Counted from the stretch's first letter, positions 1 through 6,431 are shown. The stretch is 13,510 bases of DNA from an uncultured Prevotella sp. (GCA_900557405.1 USSF01000059.1:1-13510), one strand, 5' to 3'. The notes: generated from the letters alone by a model not told the origin. Numbers and translations are program-made.

Positions 1-57
1 CGACTTGGTTACTGACTTGGTTACTTTTTTGTTCGACTTGGTTACCGACTTGGTTAC
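1..57. repeat. four-copy 12-nt direct repeat (CGACTTGGTTAC)
   Basis: Four copies of YGACTTGGTTAC lie at 1-12, 13-24, 34-45 and 46-57. They form two pairs separated by TTTTTTGTT, so the array can also be read as a 33-nt higher-order unit repeated twice. It begins at the window edge and may extend upstream. In one frame it would encode D-L-V-T repeats, but no convincing start or protein follows, so it is called as a non-coding tandem repeat. Confidence 0.75.
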
Positions 58-88
58 TTTCTCAACATGGACAATAGCTTTCCGGGTA

Positions 89-127
89 GTGCAGCATAGG
101 TATACCAACAGTGCACCTATGCTGCAC
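89..127. repeat. perfect 13-bp inverted repeat (GTGCAGCATAGGT)
   Basis: GTGCAGCATAGGT (89-101) is exactly complementary to ACCTATGCTGCAC (115-127) across a 13-nt loop, so RNA from either strand could fold here. The same GCTGCAC core recurs in the tandem array at 1668-1755 on the other side of the small CxxC gene. Confidence 0.75.
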
Positions 128-133
128 CTTTGG

Positions 134-165
134 TATCAGGGTGCTGCACTTTTTTGGTACCGTTT
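134..165 (+). repeat. 32-nt dispersed repeat, left copy (TATCAGG...GGTACCGTTT)
   Basis: This begins TATCAGG and ends GGTACCGTTT. It aligns without gaps to 1757-1788, with 26 of 32 bases identical by hand count and the same orientation. Both copies lie directly after GCTGCAC-type repeats, so the shared module is larger than 32 nt. It is probably an intergenic repeat family of this genome. Confidence 0.65.
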
Positions 166-270
166 TTCTTGTTTATTTACAATGCAATATTCAATGACGT
201 TTCTGATTGACGCCCGTTAAGTACATTTGTCAATCGTGACAGGTATGGTCTGGGGCGCCATTATCTCGAC

Positions 271-317
271 TGAGGGTAAGTGTGAGGGCAAGAAATTTAC
301 CCTCACACTTACCCTCA
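271..317. repeat. perfect 18-bp stem hairpin of the GTGAGGGTAAG family
   Basis: TGAGGGTAAGTGTGAGGG (271-288) is exactly complementary to 300-317, with an 11-nt loop (CAAGAAATTTA). More GTGAGGGTGTGAGGGTAA sequence follows at about 357-373, and the same family recurs at 1495-1595. No clear U-run follows, so a simple terminator reading is weak. The 374-620 stretch that follows holds no gene or repeat that I can support. Confidence 0.8.
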
Positions 318-620
318 CACTCTTTCTTGTTGTCAATCAGTCTGTTACAGTAAAAAGTGAGGGTGTGAGGGTAAAAAAAGAAAAAACTTTTTTTTTATAA
401 ACCGCTACTAAGCGATAACAATTCTTGAATCGATAACTCAGGCTAAGCTCAAATAACGCACCACATCGTAACCAAGAACGGTACGGAGAAATCCACCGCA
501 AAACCATGGTAGATGCCGCCTACTTTATTTAAAGGTAATGATAAAGTTCGGTATTCAGAGTGTTTGCTCCCCATATTTGCCGTGCAGGGAGCCGTTTGGG
601 AAACTTGAACGGTAAAATCA

Positions 621-651
621 TTTGTCACATACAAAATAATTTATATCTTTG
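621..651 (+). promoter_or_regulatory. sigma-ABfr promoter P1 for the CxxC protein gene
   Basis: TTTG (621-624) is followed after exactly 19 nt by TATCTTTG (644-651), matching the Bacteroidetes primary-sigma consensus TTTG-N19-TAnnTTTG. It reads toward the gene starting at 791 and would give a leader of roughly 130 nt. It shares TATCTTTGCA(G/T)AAGAT with the second promoter downstream. Confidence 0.75.
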
Positions 652-694
652 CAGAAGATAAGCTGCATCTCAGCATAACAATCAAGCAAGCTTG

Positions 695-724
695 TTGTTC
701 TGCATTCGATTTGCATTATCTTTG
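695..724 (+). promoter_or_regulatory. sigma-ABfr promoter P2 for the CxxC protein gene
   Basis: TTG (695-697), a 19-nt spacer and TATCTTTG (717-724) make a second full consensus promoter 73 nt downstream of P1 in the same direction. Its transcript would have a leader of about 60 nt before the ATG at 791. Confidence 0.75.
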
Positions 725-790
725 CATAAGATTTGAGTAAATATCTTGTATACATAGAAGTTGTGCCCGACACATGCAGGGCAAATCATT

Positions 791-1396
791 ATGAAGAAGA
801 CATTGTTGGTTTCTTTTCTCCTTCTGTTCATTGCGTCTGTCGGCGCATCGGGACAGAACTCTTCGAAGAACCGGTGGACGCAGAGGAATGCCGCCGGAGG
901 TATTGACACGTATGAGAGGAACAAGGACGGGTCACTGACCGTAAATTCGGAATCCCCCTGTATATGGTGTCATGGCAACAAGACCTGCTCCATCTGCATG
1001 GGCATGGGAGGCACGTACAGTGCAGCCTACGGCCTGTGGTACACGTGTCGCAGCTGTCTGGGTTCGAAGGTCTGCCAGAACTGCAAGGGCAGCGGTGTGG
1101 TGAAGTCATACAGTCGAATACAGAAGGACGGCAGTACCTCGATGGTAAGCACCAATGGATATAGCGTGTCGGGAAATGCCGGCGGCTATATCGTGACTAA
1201 TCCGAACGGCAAGAAGTCCGCCTATCCGAGCAAGGGAGGGTCGTCGAGAGAGAACAGCAGGAGGAATGACTCCCCTACGTATGTGGAGGAGATACAATAT
1301 TCGCCCAACTATACGGGGCTGAGCAATAACATGTGGTGTGAGAAATGCCAGTCGGTCAGCCCTGCCCACGTGCATATAAAGAAGAGGGTGCGCTGA
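791..1396 (+). CDS. exported CxxC-rich protein with DnaJ-like zinc-finger repeats
   Basis: 201-residue protein of unrecognised function. The start at 791 gives a classical signal peptide (MKKTLLVSFLLLFIASVGASG, about residues 1-21). The in-frame TTG at 761 would only put ten polar residues in front of it. Residues 57-102 contain four CxxC pairs (C57/C60, C66/C69, C86/C89, C95/C98) arranged as two CxxC-xG-xxx-CxxC-xGxG halves, like the cysteine-rich zinc domain of DnaJ but with no J domain. A fifth pair (C183/C186) precedes an AHVH near the C-terminus. The middle, about 105-180, is Gly/Ser/Asn-rich and probably disordered. The likely location is the periplasm or outer envelope, where the cysteines could bind metal or form disulfides. 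The gene stands alone, has two tandem promoters, and is flanked on both sides by shared repeat families. Confidence 0.8.
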   Translation: MKKTLLVSFLLLFIASVGASGQNSSKNRWTQRNAAGGIDTYERNKDGSLTVNSESPCIWCHGNKTCSICMGMGGTYSAAYGLWYTCRSCLGSKVCQNCKGSGVVKSYSRIQKDGSTSMVSTNGYSVSGNAGGYIVTNPNGKKSAYPSKGGSSRENSRRNDSPTYVEEIQYSPNYTGLSNNMWCEKCQSVSPAHVHIKKRVR

Positions 1397-1494
1397 GGTT
1401 ATCTTCCTATGATAGGAATATACCAAAGCTTCTGATGGCGGATTCTCTCCATTAAAGTAACAATATAATAAAAAATATTTTTTTTATTTTTTTG

Positions 1495-1595
1495 CCCTCA
1501 CACCCTCACACTTGTGGCTCAAACGTCCTGTTTATCGGGGTTTCAAGTGTGAGGGTAAGTTTTTTTACCCTCACACTTGCCCTCACACCCTCACT
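1495..1595. repeat. CCCTCACAC repeat cluster with 15-bp hairpin
   Basis: CAAGTGTGAGGGTAA (1544-1558) is exactly complementary to TTACCCTCACACTTG (1565-1579) with a 6-nt T-rich loop. A competing arm ACCCTCACACTTG at 1502-1514 can also pair with 1544-1556, so two alternative hairpins are possible. CCCTCACACCCTCAC follows. This is the same family as 271-373. Confidence 0.75.
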
Positions 1596-1667
1596 TCCCC
1601 AATTGGAAGCGCCCTGCGTGTTTGGGATTCAAGTCAAAGTGACAAGACTGCAGTCAGTATAACGCCA

Positions 1668-1755
1668 GTATAGCTATGTTGCACTGTTTGTATAGCTATG
1701 TTGCACTGTTGGTGCAGCTATGCTGCACTGTTGGTATAGCTATGCTGCACCAACA
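1668..1755. repeat. 22-nt tandem repeat, four units (GTATAGCTATG(T/C)TGCAC...)
   Basis: Units start at 1668, 1690, 1712 and 1734 with a strict 22-nt period. Each contains AGCTATG(T/C)TGCAC. Unit 3 is nearly self-complementary (GTGCAGC-TAT-GCTGCAC). Unit 4 diverges at its end (CCAACAG) and runs into the 32-nt dispersed repeat. Confidence 0.8.
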
Positions 1756-1756
1756 G

Positions 1757-1788
1757 TATCAGGCCGTTGAACTATTCTGGTACCGTTT
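1757..1788 (+). repeat. 32-nt dispersed repeat, right copy
   Basis: This is the partner of 134-165: TATCAGG, 15 variable bases, then GGTACCGTTT, with the same internal spacing. It again follows GCTGCAC-type repeats directly. Confidence 0.65.
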
Positions 1789-1841
1789 CTTTTTGGGTTC
1801 TGTTCGGATTGAACAGGCTGTAAATCGTATGGCTTTGCGTG

Positions 1842-3266
1842 TCAGACGGAGGTTACGTTGCGGAACATCCACTTGCTCTTGTATATTCTGATGAGGAAGA
1901 TGGTGCCGCGGAAGATGAGTTCGGTGGCCATGGCGAACCATACGCCGGCAAGTCCGTAGCGCGGGGCCAGGTAGGCAGCGAACGAGAGTCGCACGAGCCA
2001 CATGCTGCCGAGGTTCATTATCGACGGAATCTTGGTGTCGCCGGCTCCGATGCAGATGCAGTTGCCTATGATTGCGGCGGCGAACATAGGTTCGGCGAAG
2101 GCTTCGATGCGCAGAGCGCCCACGCCGAGCACGGTGATTTCCTTCACGGGCGTCATTATGCCTATCATTTCGGGGGCGAAGATGTACATCACGGCACCCA
2201 TCACGGCCATCACCAGCATTCCCATTCCGATGGTCATGTATGCGAAGTTCTTGGTCAGGTCGCGGCGGTTGGCGCCGATGCTCTGGCCTACGAGTGTGGT
2301 GGCAGCCTCGCCGATGCCGAATCCCGGCATGTAGCAGAGGCTTTCGGCGGTGATGGCGAAGGTGTTGGCGGCTATGGCGAAGTTGCCCAGCGGCGCCACG
2401 ATCATCGTGCTCACTATCTGTGCTCCGCTCATGAGTATGTATTGCAGCGCCATGGGACTGCTTATGCGCATGGCGTTGCGCATGAATCCGCGGCATGGGC
2501 GCCATATCCATTTCTCGCCCTTGAGGGATATCATCGGCGCGTTGCGTGTGGCTATCCACACGAGTATGGTTCCCGTGATGAGGAAGGCTATCGCTGTGCC
2601 GAAGGCTGCTCCGGCCACTCCCATATTGAGGCCCGGCACATGGACCGTCATGCCCATCACCTCGATGTTTCTCGCCGGGAAGATGGCTATGAAGTTGAAC
2701 ACAATGTCGAATGCGCACATTGCGATGCTCATCATACTCGGTATCTTCATGTTGCCTGAGCTCTTGAGCATGGCGGATGCCATCATACCTATCATGTATA
2801 CGGGCAGCGAGATGCAGTAGATGAGAAAGTAGCTGGTGGAGAGCGGTGCGATGTCGGTTCCGCCGCCCAGCCAGTAGGGCAGGGGATTGGCTATGCACAC
2901 GCAGATGAGGGTGAGCACCATGGCCATGATGGCGAGCGTCATGAGTCCGAGACGGAACACCTGGCGCACTTTCTTCAGGTCGTTGGCTCCGATGAAGTGG
3001 GCCGCCTGCACGGAGAATCCCATTATCGCCGCATTGGCTATTCCGCCGAAGAGCCATGTGGTGGACTGCACCAGTCCGATTGCCGCCGAAGCCTTGGCTC
3101 CGAGCGATCCCACCATTGCGGCATCGATATATGACATCAGTATGGATGACACCTGCGAGAGGATGGATGGTATACTGAGCTGCATTATGAGTCGCAGCTT
3201 GTCGCCGTCGGTCATTTCCTCGCCGTTGCGTATCTTGGCGAGCAGTTTGTTTCCTTTGCTTGACAT
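1842..3266 (-). CDS. MATE-family multidrug/sodium antiporter
   Basis: 474 residues, the usual MATE length, with about twelve hydrophobic segments. These efflux proteins use a Na+ or H+ gradient to expel cationic drugs or metabolites across the inner membrane. Both halves show the family pattern: an early glycine-rich helix with AAMVGSLGAKASAAIGLVQS (about residues 49-68) and its second-half counterpart GFGIGEAATTLVGQSIGAN. The N-terminus is a short basic cytoplasmic leader before the first helix (SIPSILSQVSSILMSYIDAA). The ATG at 3266 overlaps the stop of the upstream EamA gene by one base (TAATG), which implies translational coupling and co-transcription. The substrate cannot be deduced. The family call is secure; a specific name (NorM, DinF, BexA-like) is not justified. 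Confidence 0.92.
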   Translation of the reverse strand: MSSKGNKLLAKIRNGEEMTDGDKLRLIMQLSIPSILSQVSSILMSYIDAAMVGSLGAKASAAIGLVQSTTWLFGGIANAAIMGFSVQAAHFIGANDLKKVRQVFRLGLMTLAIMAMVLTLICVCIANPLPYWLGGGTDIAPLSTSYFLIYCISLPVYMIGMMASAMLKSSGNMKIPSMMSIAMCAFDIVFNFIAIFPARNIEVMGMTVHVPGLNMGVAGAAFGTAIAFLITGTILVWIATRNAPMISLKGEKWIWRPCRGFMRNAMRISSPMALQYILMSGAQIVSTMIVAPLGNFAIAANTFAITAESLCYMPGFGIGEAATTLVGQSIGANRRDLTKNFAYMTIGMGMLVMAVMGAVMYIFAPEMIGIMTPVKEITVLGVGALRIEAFAEPMFAAAIIGNCICIGAGDTKIPSIMNLGSMWLVRLSFAAYLAPRYGLAGVWFAMATELIFRGTIFLIRIYKSKWMFRNVTSV

Positions 3267-4192
3267 TATTGCTTGTTTACTCTTTCTTTTTCCATATCAG
3301 CCTTCGACTTGCTCTTTATCACCAGCCATACGCCGAAGCATACGAGCAGAATGGCCACGCCCTTCTGCATGTTCATTATTCCCATTCCCGTGAGAATGCT
3401 CACTGTGACGGAGACGGCGGGTTGCACGTAGTTGTATACTCCCACCACCGTGGGGCGCAGCGTGCTCTGGCCTACCATCATGAGGATGTAGCTCACGTAT
3501 GTGCCGAAGAACACCACGAAGGCACTCTCCCACCATGTGGACTGCGGCACCGTGGCTATGTCTATGGCCATGATGCCTGGAAGACTGAAGGGCAGAATCA
3601 TGATGGTGGCCCATGTGAACATCCATTTGTTCACGGTTATCACCGAGTATTTCCTGACCAGTTTGCTGAAGAGGGCGAGATAGAGGGCAAAGGAGAACTG
3701 GGCGGCGAGACAGAGCAGGTCGCCCCTTATGTCGCCCACCTTGTCGCTTGCCGCATTGGCGCTCGTGAGCACCAGGGCCACGGCGCCGGTGCATCCGAAG
3801 AGGACGCCGAGGGCTTTCTTGCCCGTGATGGGCTCCTTGAGGATTATCGCCGAGAGAATCATGGCGAAGATAGGCATCGAGGTGGTCACCACGCTGGAAT
3901 TGATGGGCGAGGTGATGCTCAGTCCGATGGTGTAGCAGCATTGGTTTGTCACGAGGCCGAACACGGCGGCGCCTATCAGCATGAGTTTGTCTTTTGTGGG
4001 TACGTGTTCCTTGGCCGTGAAGAGTGAAGTTATCCAGAAAAGCAGGGCGCCTCCGGCAACGCGGAACGAAACCATGTCGAGTCCCGTTATGCCGTGTGTC
4101 ATCGCGTCCTTTCCCAGAGGAGCCATAAGCCCCCAGAATGCACACGCCAGGAAGCAGCAGACGTGGGCAATTAACGGACGATTATTGTTCAT
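3266..4192 (-). CDS. EamA/DMT-superfamily transporter
   Basis: 308 residues with ten predicted membrane helices in two EamA repeats: about residues 7-140 (starting AHVCCFLACAFWGLMAPLGK) and 155-290 (starting DLLCLAAQFSFALYLALFSK). The second repeat has the typical helix containing PTVVGVYNYVQPAVSV. The family exports or exchanges small metabolites such as amino acids and nucleosides; the substrate here is unknown. The start is set at 4192 (MNNNRPLIAHV). The longer in-frame ATG at 4234 lies upstream of the -7 promoter element (4222-4229), so it would not be on the transcript. The tail is Lys/Glu-rich, and the stop overlaps the MATE start. It is the first gene of a two-gene efflux operon. Confidence 0.9.
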   Translation of the reverse strand: MNNNRPLIAHVCCFLACAFWGLMAPLGKDAMTHGITGLDMVSFRVAGGALLFWITSLFTAKEHVPTKDKLMLIGAAVFGLVTNQCCYTIGLSITSPINSSVVTTSMPIFAMILSAIILKEPITGKKALGVLFGCTGAVALVLTSANAASDKVGDIRGDLLCLAAQFSFALYLALFSKLVRKYSVITVNKWMFTWATIMILPFSLPGIMAIDIATVPQSTWWESAFVVFFGTYVSYILMMVGQSTLRPTVVGVYNYVQPAVSVTVSILTGMGIMNMQKGVAILLVCFGVWLVIKSKSKADMEKERVNKQ

Positions 4193-4221
4193 TTTTCTCT
4201 TAATATTGTTAAATGCGACTG

Positions 4222-4229
4222 CAAAGGTA
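4222..4229 (-). promoter_or_regulatory. -7 element of the EamA-MATE operon
   Basis: On the minus strand this reads TACCTTTG (TAnnTTTG). The predicted transcript starts near 4215, about 25 nt before the ATG at 4192. No TTG is found at the expected -33 distance, so the promoter is recognised by its -7 box only. Its upstream half overlaps the divergent promoter at 4251-4258. Confidence 0.6.
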
Positions 4230-4250
4230 GTCATTTTAAAGAATATATCT

Positions 4251-4258
4251 TATCTTTG
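4251..4258 (+). promoter_or_regulatory. -7 element of the ATPase-DUF4435 operon
   Basis: TATCTTTG lies 42 nt before the ATG at 4301, with no clear -33 element. It is back-to-back with the minus-strand -7 box at 4222-4229, only 21 nt away. Each promoter's -33 zone therefore falls on the other's -7 box. Confidence 0.6.
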
Positions 4259-4300
4259 TATTGTCTTTTTATGGATGAAGAACTTTAAATACAACGTACT

Positions 4301-5119
4301 ATGCAGAAGTATGCAGAATATATCAGGCAGATAGAGATAGATTCGCTATGGAGCGGCAGGAAACACGTGTTGTGGAATCTCGACCGGCGCGTGAACATCC
4401 TGAGCGGAGTGAACGGAGTGGGCAAGAGCACCATCATCAACAAGGTGGTGAAGGGACTTTCGGCAGGCGGCGAATTCCCCAGCCACATGCTCAAGGGCGT
4501 GCGACTGAGCGTAGTGCCCGAAGACGCGAAGTGGATAAGGTTTGACATCATACGCTCGTTTGACAACCCCGTGGTGAACCAGGAACTGCTCAGCAAGGTG
4601 GGGTTGAGCCTCGTGACGGAGCTTGACTGGCAGTTGTATACCCTGCAGCGCAAGTATCTCGACTATCAGGTGAACATGGGCAACCGCATTATCCAGGCTC
4701 TGCAGGGCGGAGGACCCGACGCGGCGGCGCAGGCGCAGGCCCTGTCCGAGCCGAAGAAGAAATTCCAGGACATCGTGGACGAGCTCTTCGCCGACACGGG
4801 GAAGAAGATAGTGAGGACGGCAAACGAGATCCAGCTCACGCAGATGGGCGAGACGCTCATGCCATACCAGCTCTCGAGCGGCGAGAAGCAGATGCTCGTC
4901 ATCCTGCTCACGGTGCTCATCGAGGACCGTCAGCCGTATGTGCTCTTCATGGATGAGCCCGAGGTGAGTCTGCATGTGGACTGGCAGCAGCGCCTCATCG
5001 ACATCATTCTGGAGCTTAACCCCAACGTGCAGATTATCCTTTCCACACATGCTCCGGCTGTGATAATGAACGGATGGATGGACAACGTGTCTGAGGTGAG
5101 TGACATTACCGTGAGTTAG
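4301..5119 (+). CDS. ABC-type AAA ATPase, AriA-like partner of DUF4435
   Basis: 272 residues with a complete ABC/SMC-type nucleotide-binding fold: Walker A GVNGVGKST (36-44, K42), signature LSSGEKQ (191-197), Walker B VLFMDEPEVSLH (214-225, D218/E219) and switch histidine H250 in STHAPA. No transmembrane segment or exporter partner is present, so it belongs with the AAA_15/AAA_21 soluble ATPases seen in OLD-like and defence systems rather than transporters. The insert between Walker A and the signature is about 145 residues and contains a charged, probably helical part and a Gly/Ala-rich loop (about 127-145). The next gene encodes a DUF4435 protein, the pairing found in PARIS (AriA sensor ATPase with AriB effector). 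This ATPase is clearly smaller than the AriA proteins I recall, so homology at system level is inferred. The start is preceded by A/T-rich sequence and no Shine-Dalgarno. Confidence 0.85.
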   Translation: MQKYAEYIRQIEIDSLWSGRKHVLWNLDRRVNILSGVNGVGKSTIINKVVKGLSAGGEFPSHMLKGVRLSVVPEDAKWIRFDIIRSFDNPVVNQELLSKVGLSLVTELDWQLYTLQRKYLDYQVNMGNRIIQALQGGGPDAAAQAQALSEPKKKFQDIVDELFADTGKKIVRTANEIQLTQMGETLMPYQLSSGEKQMLVILLTVLIEDRQPYVLFMDEPEVSLHVDWQQRLIDIILELNPNVQIILSTHAPAVIMNGWMDNVSEVSDITVS

Positions 5120-5215
5120 CGGCGGCCTTTATTGTTTATTGGTGATTGGTTTTCGGCCTTGCCGGCTTGCCGGTTGGCTGTTGTTTGATTGTGATTGATT
5201 GTTAATGAAGCGGTT
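5120..5215 (+). other. 96-nt spacer inside the ATPase-DUF4435 operon
   Basis: No promoter consensus and no U-run terminator is seen, which supports co-transcription of the two genes. It contains a tandem 8-nt repeat (CTTGCCGG at 5158-5165 and 5166-5173) and a run of GATTG repeats. The GCCGGC/CCGG segments could form a small hairpin that tunes the downstream gene's expression; that is inference. Confidence 0.4.
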
Positions 5216-6286
5216 ATGGGGAAACGTTTGACTCAGAATATTTCGTCGGCATATCTGGAGGCGATGAACCGCCTGAACTCAAAGAAGGCGCGCAGGCGCA
5301 TCGTGGCATACGTGGAGAGCTACGACGACGTGCTCTTCTGGCGCACCGTGCTCAGCCGGTTTGAGGACTCCACAAGATATTTCGAAGTGATGCTTCCATC
5401 ACACAAGACGCTGGAGCGAGGCAAGAAGTCCGTGCTGATGAATCTCCTGACGAACAGCGTGGGAGGGAGCATGATAGCGTGTGTGGACGCCGACTACGAC
5501 TATCTGATAAAAGGCGCCACGCCCACTTCCAGGACGATAATATACAACCCTTACGTGCTCCATACCTATGCCTACGCCATAGAGAGCTACCAGTGTTACG
5601 CCCCGTCGCTGCACAACGTCTGCGTGATGGTGACGCTCAACGACCACCGTCTCTTTGACTTCGAGGAATACATGCAGCTTTTCAGCGAAGCGATATTCCC
5701 GCTCTTCGTCTGGTCGATATGGCATTACCGCCGCAGCATATACGGCGAATTCACGATTACCGACTTCAACCGCATTGCCGAGCTCGGCAGCTTCTCCATA
5801 CACAACCCGATGGTGTCGATAGAGAATATCCGCCGCAAGGTGCGCAACAAGGTGAACGCCCTGCAGCACAGGCATCCCGAGGCCAAGGAGTCATGGCTCG
5901 CGCTGAAGCGCGAACTCATAGGTATGGGAGTGACTCCGCAGACCACATACCTATATATACAGGGCCATCATCTGTTCAACAAGATAGTGGTGCCGATAGT
6001 TAACCGCGTGTGCAGCCGTCTTGTGCAGGAGCGCGAAGACGAAATACGCAGGCAGGCGGTGCACGACACGCAGCGCCGCAACGAACTCTCGTGCTACTCC
6101 AACAGTATCCAGGATATACCGCAGATGCTGAAGAAGAACATGGGGTATATGGAGTCGGAGCCGTTCCGCCGCATCATCCGCGACGTGGAGAAGATGCTCG
6201 AAAGAGGGCAGCAGTCCAAGGAGGATGCTTCGGCAAAAGGTTCTGAGGATAATTCGGTAAAGGCTTCGGAAAGCGCTACGGCTTAG
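5216..6286 (+). CDS. DUF4435 (Toprim-like) protein, AriB-like candidate effector
   Basis: 356 residues from the ATG at 5216. An in-frame TTG at 5195 would add seven residues and is less likely. The N-terminal half matches DUF4435: AYVESYDDVLFW (E34), then a conserved HKTLERGKKSVL block, then ACVDADYDYL (D91, D93). A glutamate after one beta strand and a DxD after a later one is the Toprim metal-binding pattern used by OLD nucleases, DnaG-type enzymes and AriB, which is reported to cleave tRNA when released from AriA. The C-terminal half (about 170-330) is helical and basic and of unknown role. The last 30 residues are Ser/Ala/Glu/Lys-rich and probably disordered. It lies 96 nt downstream of the ATPase on the same strand. 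Function as a nuclease effector is inferred from family and context; a housekeeping role in Bacteroidales cannot be excluded. Confidence 0.82.
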   Translation: MGKRLTQNISSAYLEAMNRLNSKKARRRIVAYVESYDDVLFWRTVLSRFEDSTRYFEVMLPSHKTLERGKKSVLMNLLTNSVGGSMIACVDADYDYLIKGATPTSRTIIYNPYVLHTYAYAIESYQCYAPSLHNVCVMVTLNDHRLFDFEEYMQLFSEAIFPLFVWSIWHYRRSIYGEFTITDFNRIAELGSFSIHNPMVSIENIRRKVRNKVNALQHRHPEAKESWLALKRELIGMGVTPQTTYLYIQGHHLFNKIVVPIVNRVCSRLVQEREDEIRRQAVHDTQRRNELSCYSNSIQDIPQMLKKNMGYMESEPFRRIIRDVEKMLERGQQSKEDASAKGSEDNSVKASESATA

Positions 6287-6397
6287 CGCCGGCCGATAAG
6301 CTCTTACGCTTTTCTTACGCAAAACATAGACTGATTTTCTTGCACAAAACAAAGCGTGTGTGCAGAATTTTGTTCAATTAAGCCATAAAATGTCGGT

Positions 6398-6431
6398 TTT
6401 TTGCACATAAATATTTGTAGATGTGCAAAAA
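6398..6431. promoter_or_regulatory. 11-bp inverted repeat around the fabI -33 element (candidate operator)
   Basis: TTTTTGCACAT (6398-6408) and ATGTGCAAAAA (6421-6431) are exactly complementary and separated by 12 nt. The -33 TTTG (6414-6417) lies in the spacer, so a dimeric regulator bound here would compete with RNA polymerase. A hairpin role is unlikely because the repeat lies upstream of the predicted transcription start. Confidence 0.5.

Larger units (their letters stand above)
1397..1841. other. 445-nt intergenic stretch with hairpins and tandem repeats
   Basis: No gene is supported here. It holds, in order: a weak 6-bp hairpin (TTCCTA/TAGGAA, 1404-1418) just after the CxxC gene stop; an A/T-only tract at about 1467-1493; the CCCTCACA repeat cluster (1495-1595); a 22-nt tandem array (1668-1755); the right copy of the 32-nt repeat (1757-1788); and a short hairpin CTGTTC/GAACAG (1800-1816) beyond the MATE stop that lacks a U-run. 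The MATE and CxxC genes converge on this region. Confidence 0.6.

Noticed and set aside
5..220. Open frame across the 12-nt repeats (71 codons)
   Set aside because: It starts at a TTG inside the repeat array, has no domain or promoter, and its middle is the inverted-repeat and dispersed-repeat DNA.
271..373. GTGAGGG repeats as a CRISPR array
   Set aside because: Repeats are short, inverted and irregularly spaced with no unique spacers of constant length and no cas genes nearby.
449..634. Minus-strand 61-codon frame, and a possible plus-strand gene remnant near 455-515
   Set aside because: No start context, no recognisable family and no promoter on the minus strand. The plus-strand reading is too short and interrupted to call a pseudogene.
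1800..1816. CTGTTC/GAACAG hairpin as MATE terminator
   Set aside because: The stem is only 6 bp and no U-run follows it on the minus strand.
1839..2759. Long plus-strand open frames opposite the MATE gene (also 1759-3057 in another minus frame)
   Set aside because: Histidine/arginine-rich shadow translations of a GC-biased real gene; no domain content.
4193..4234. Upstream ATG at 4234 for the EamA transporter
   Set aside because: It precedes the -7 element that appears to drive the gene, and the added residues are not part of the EamA fold.
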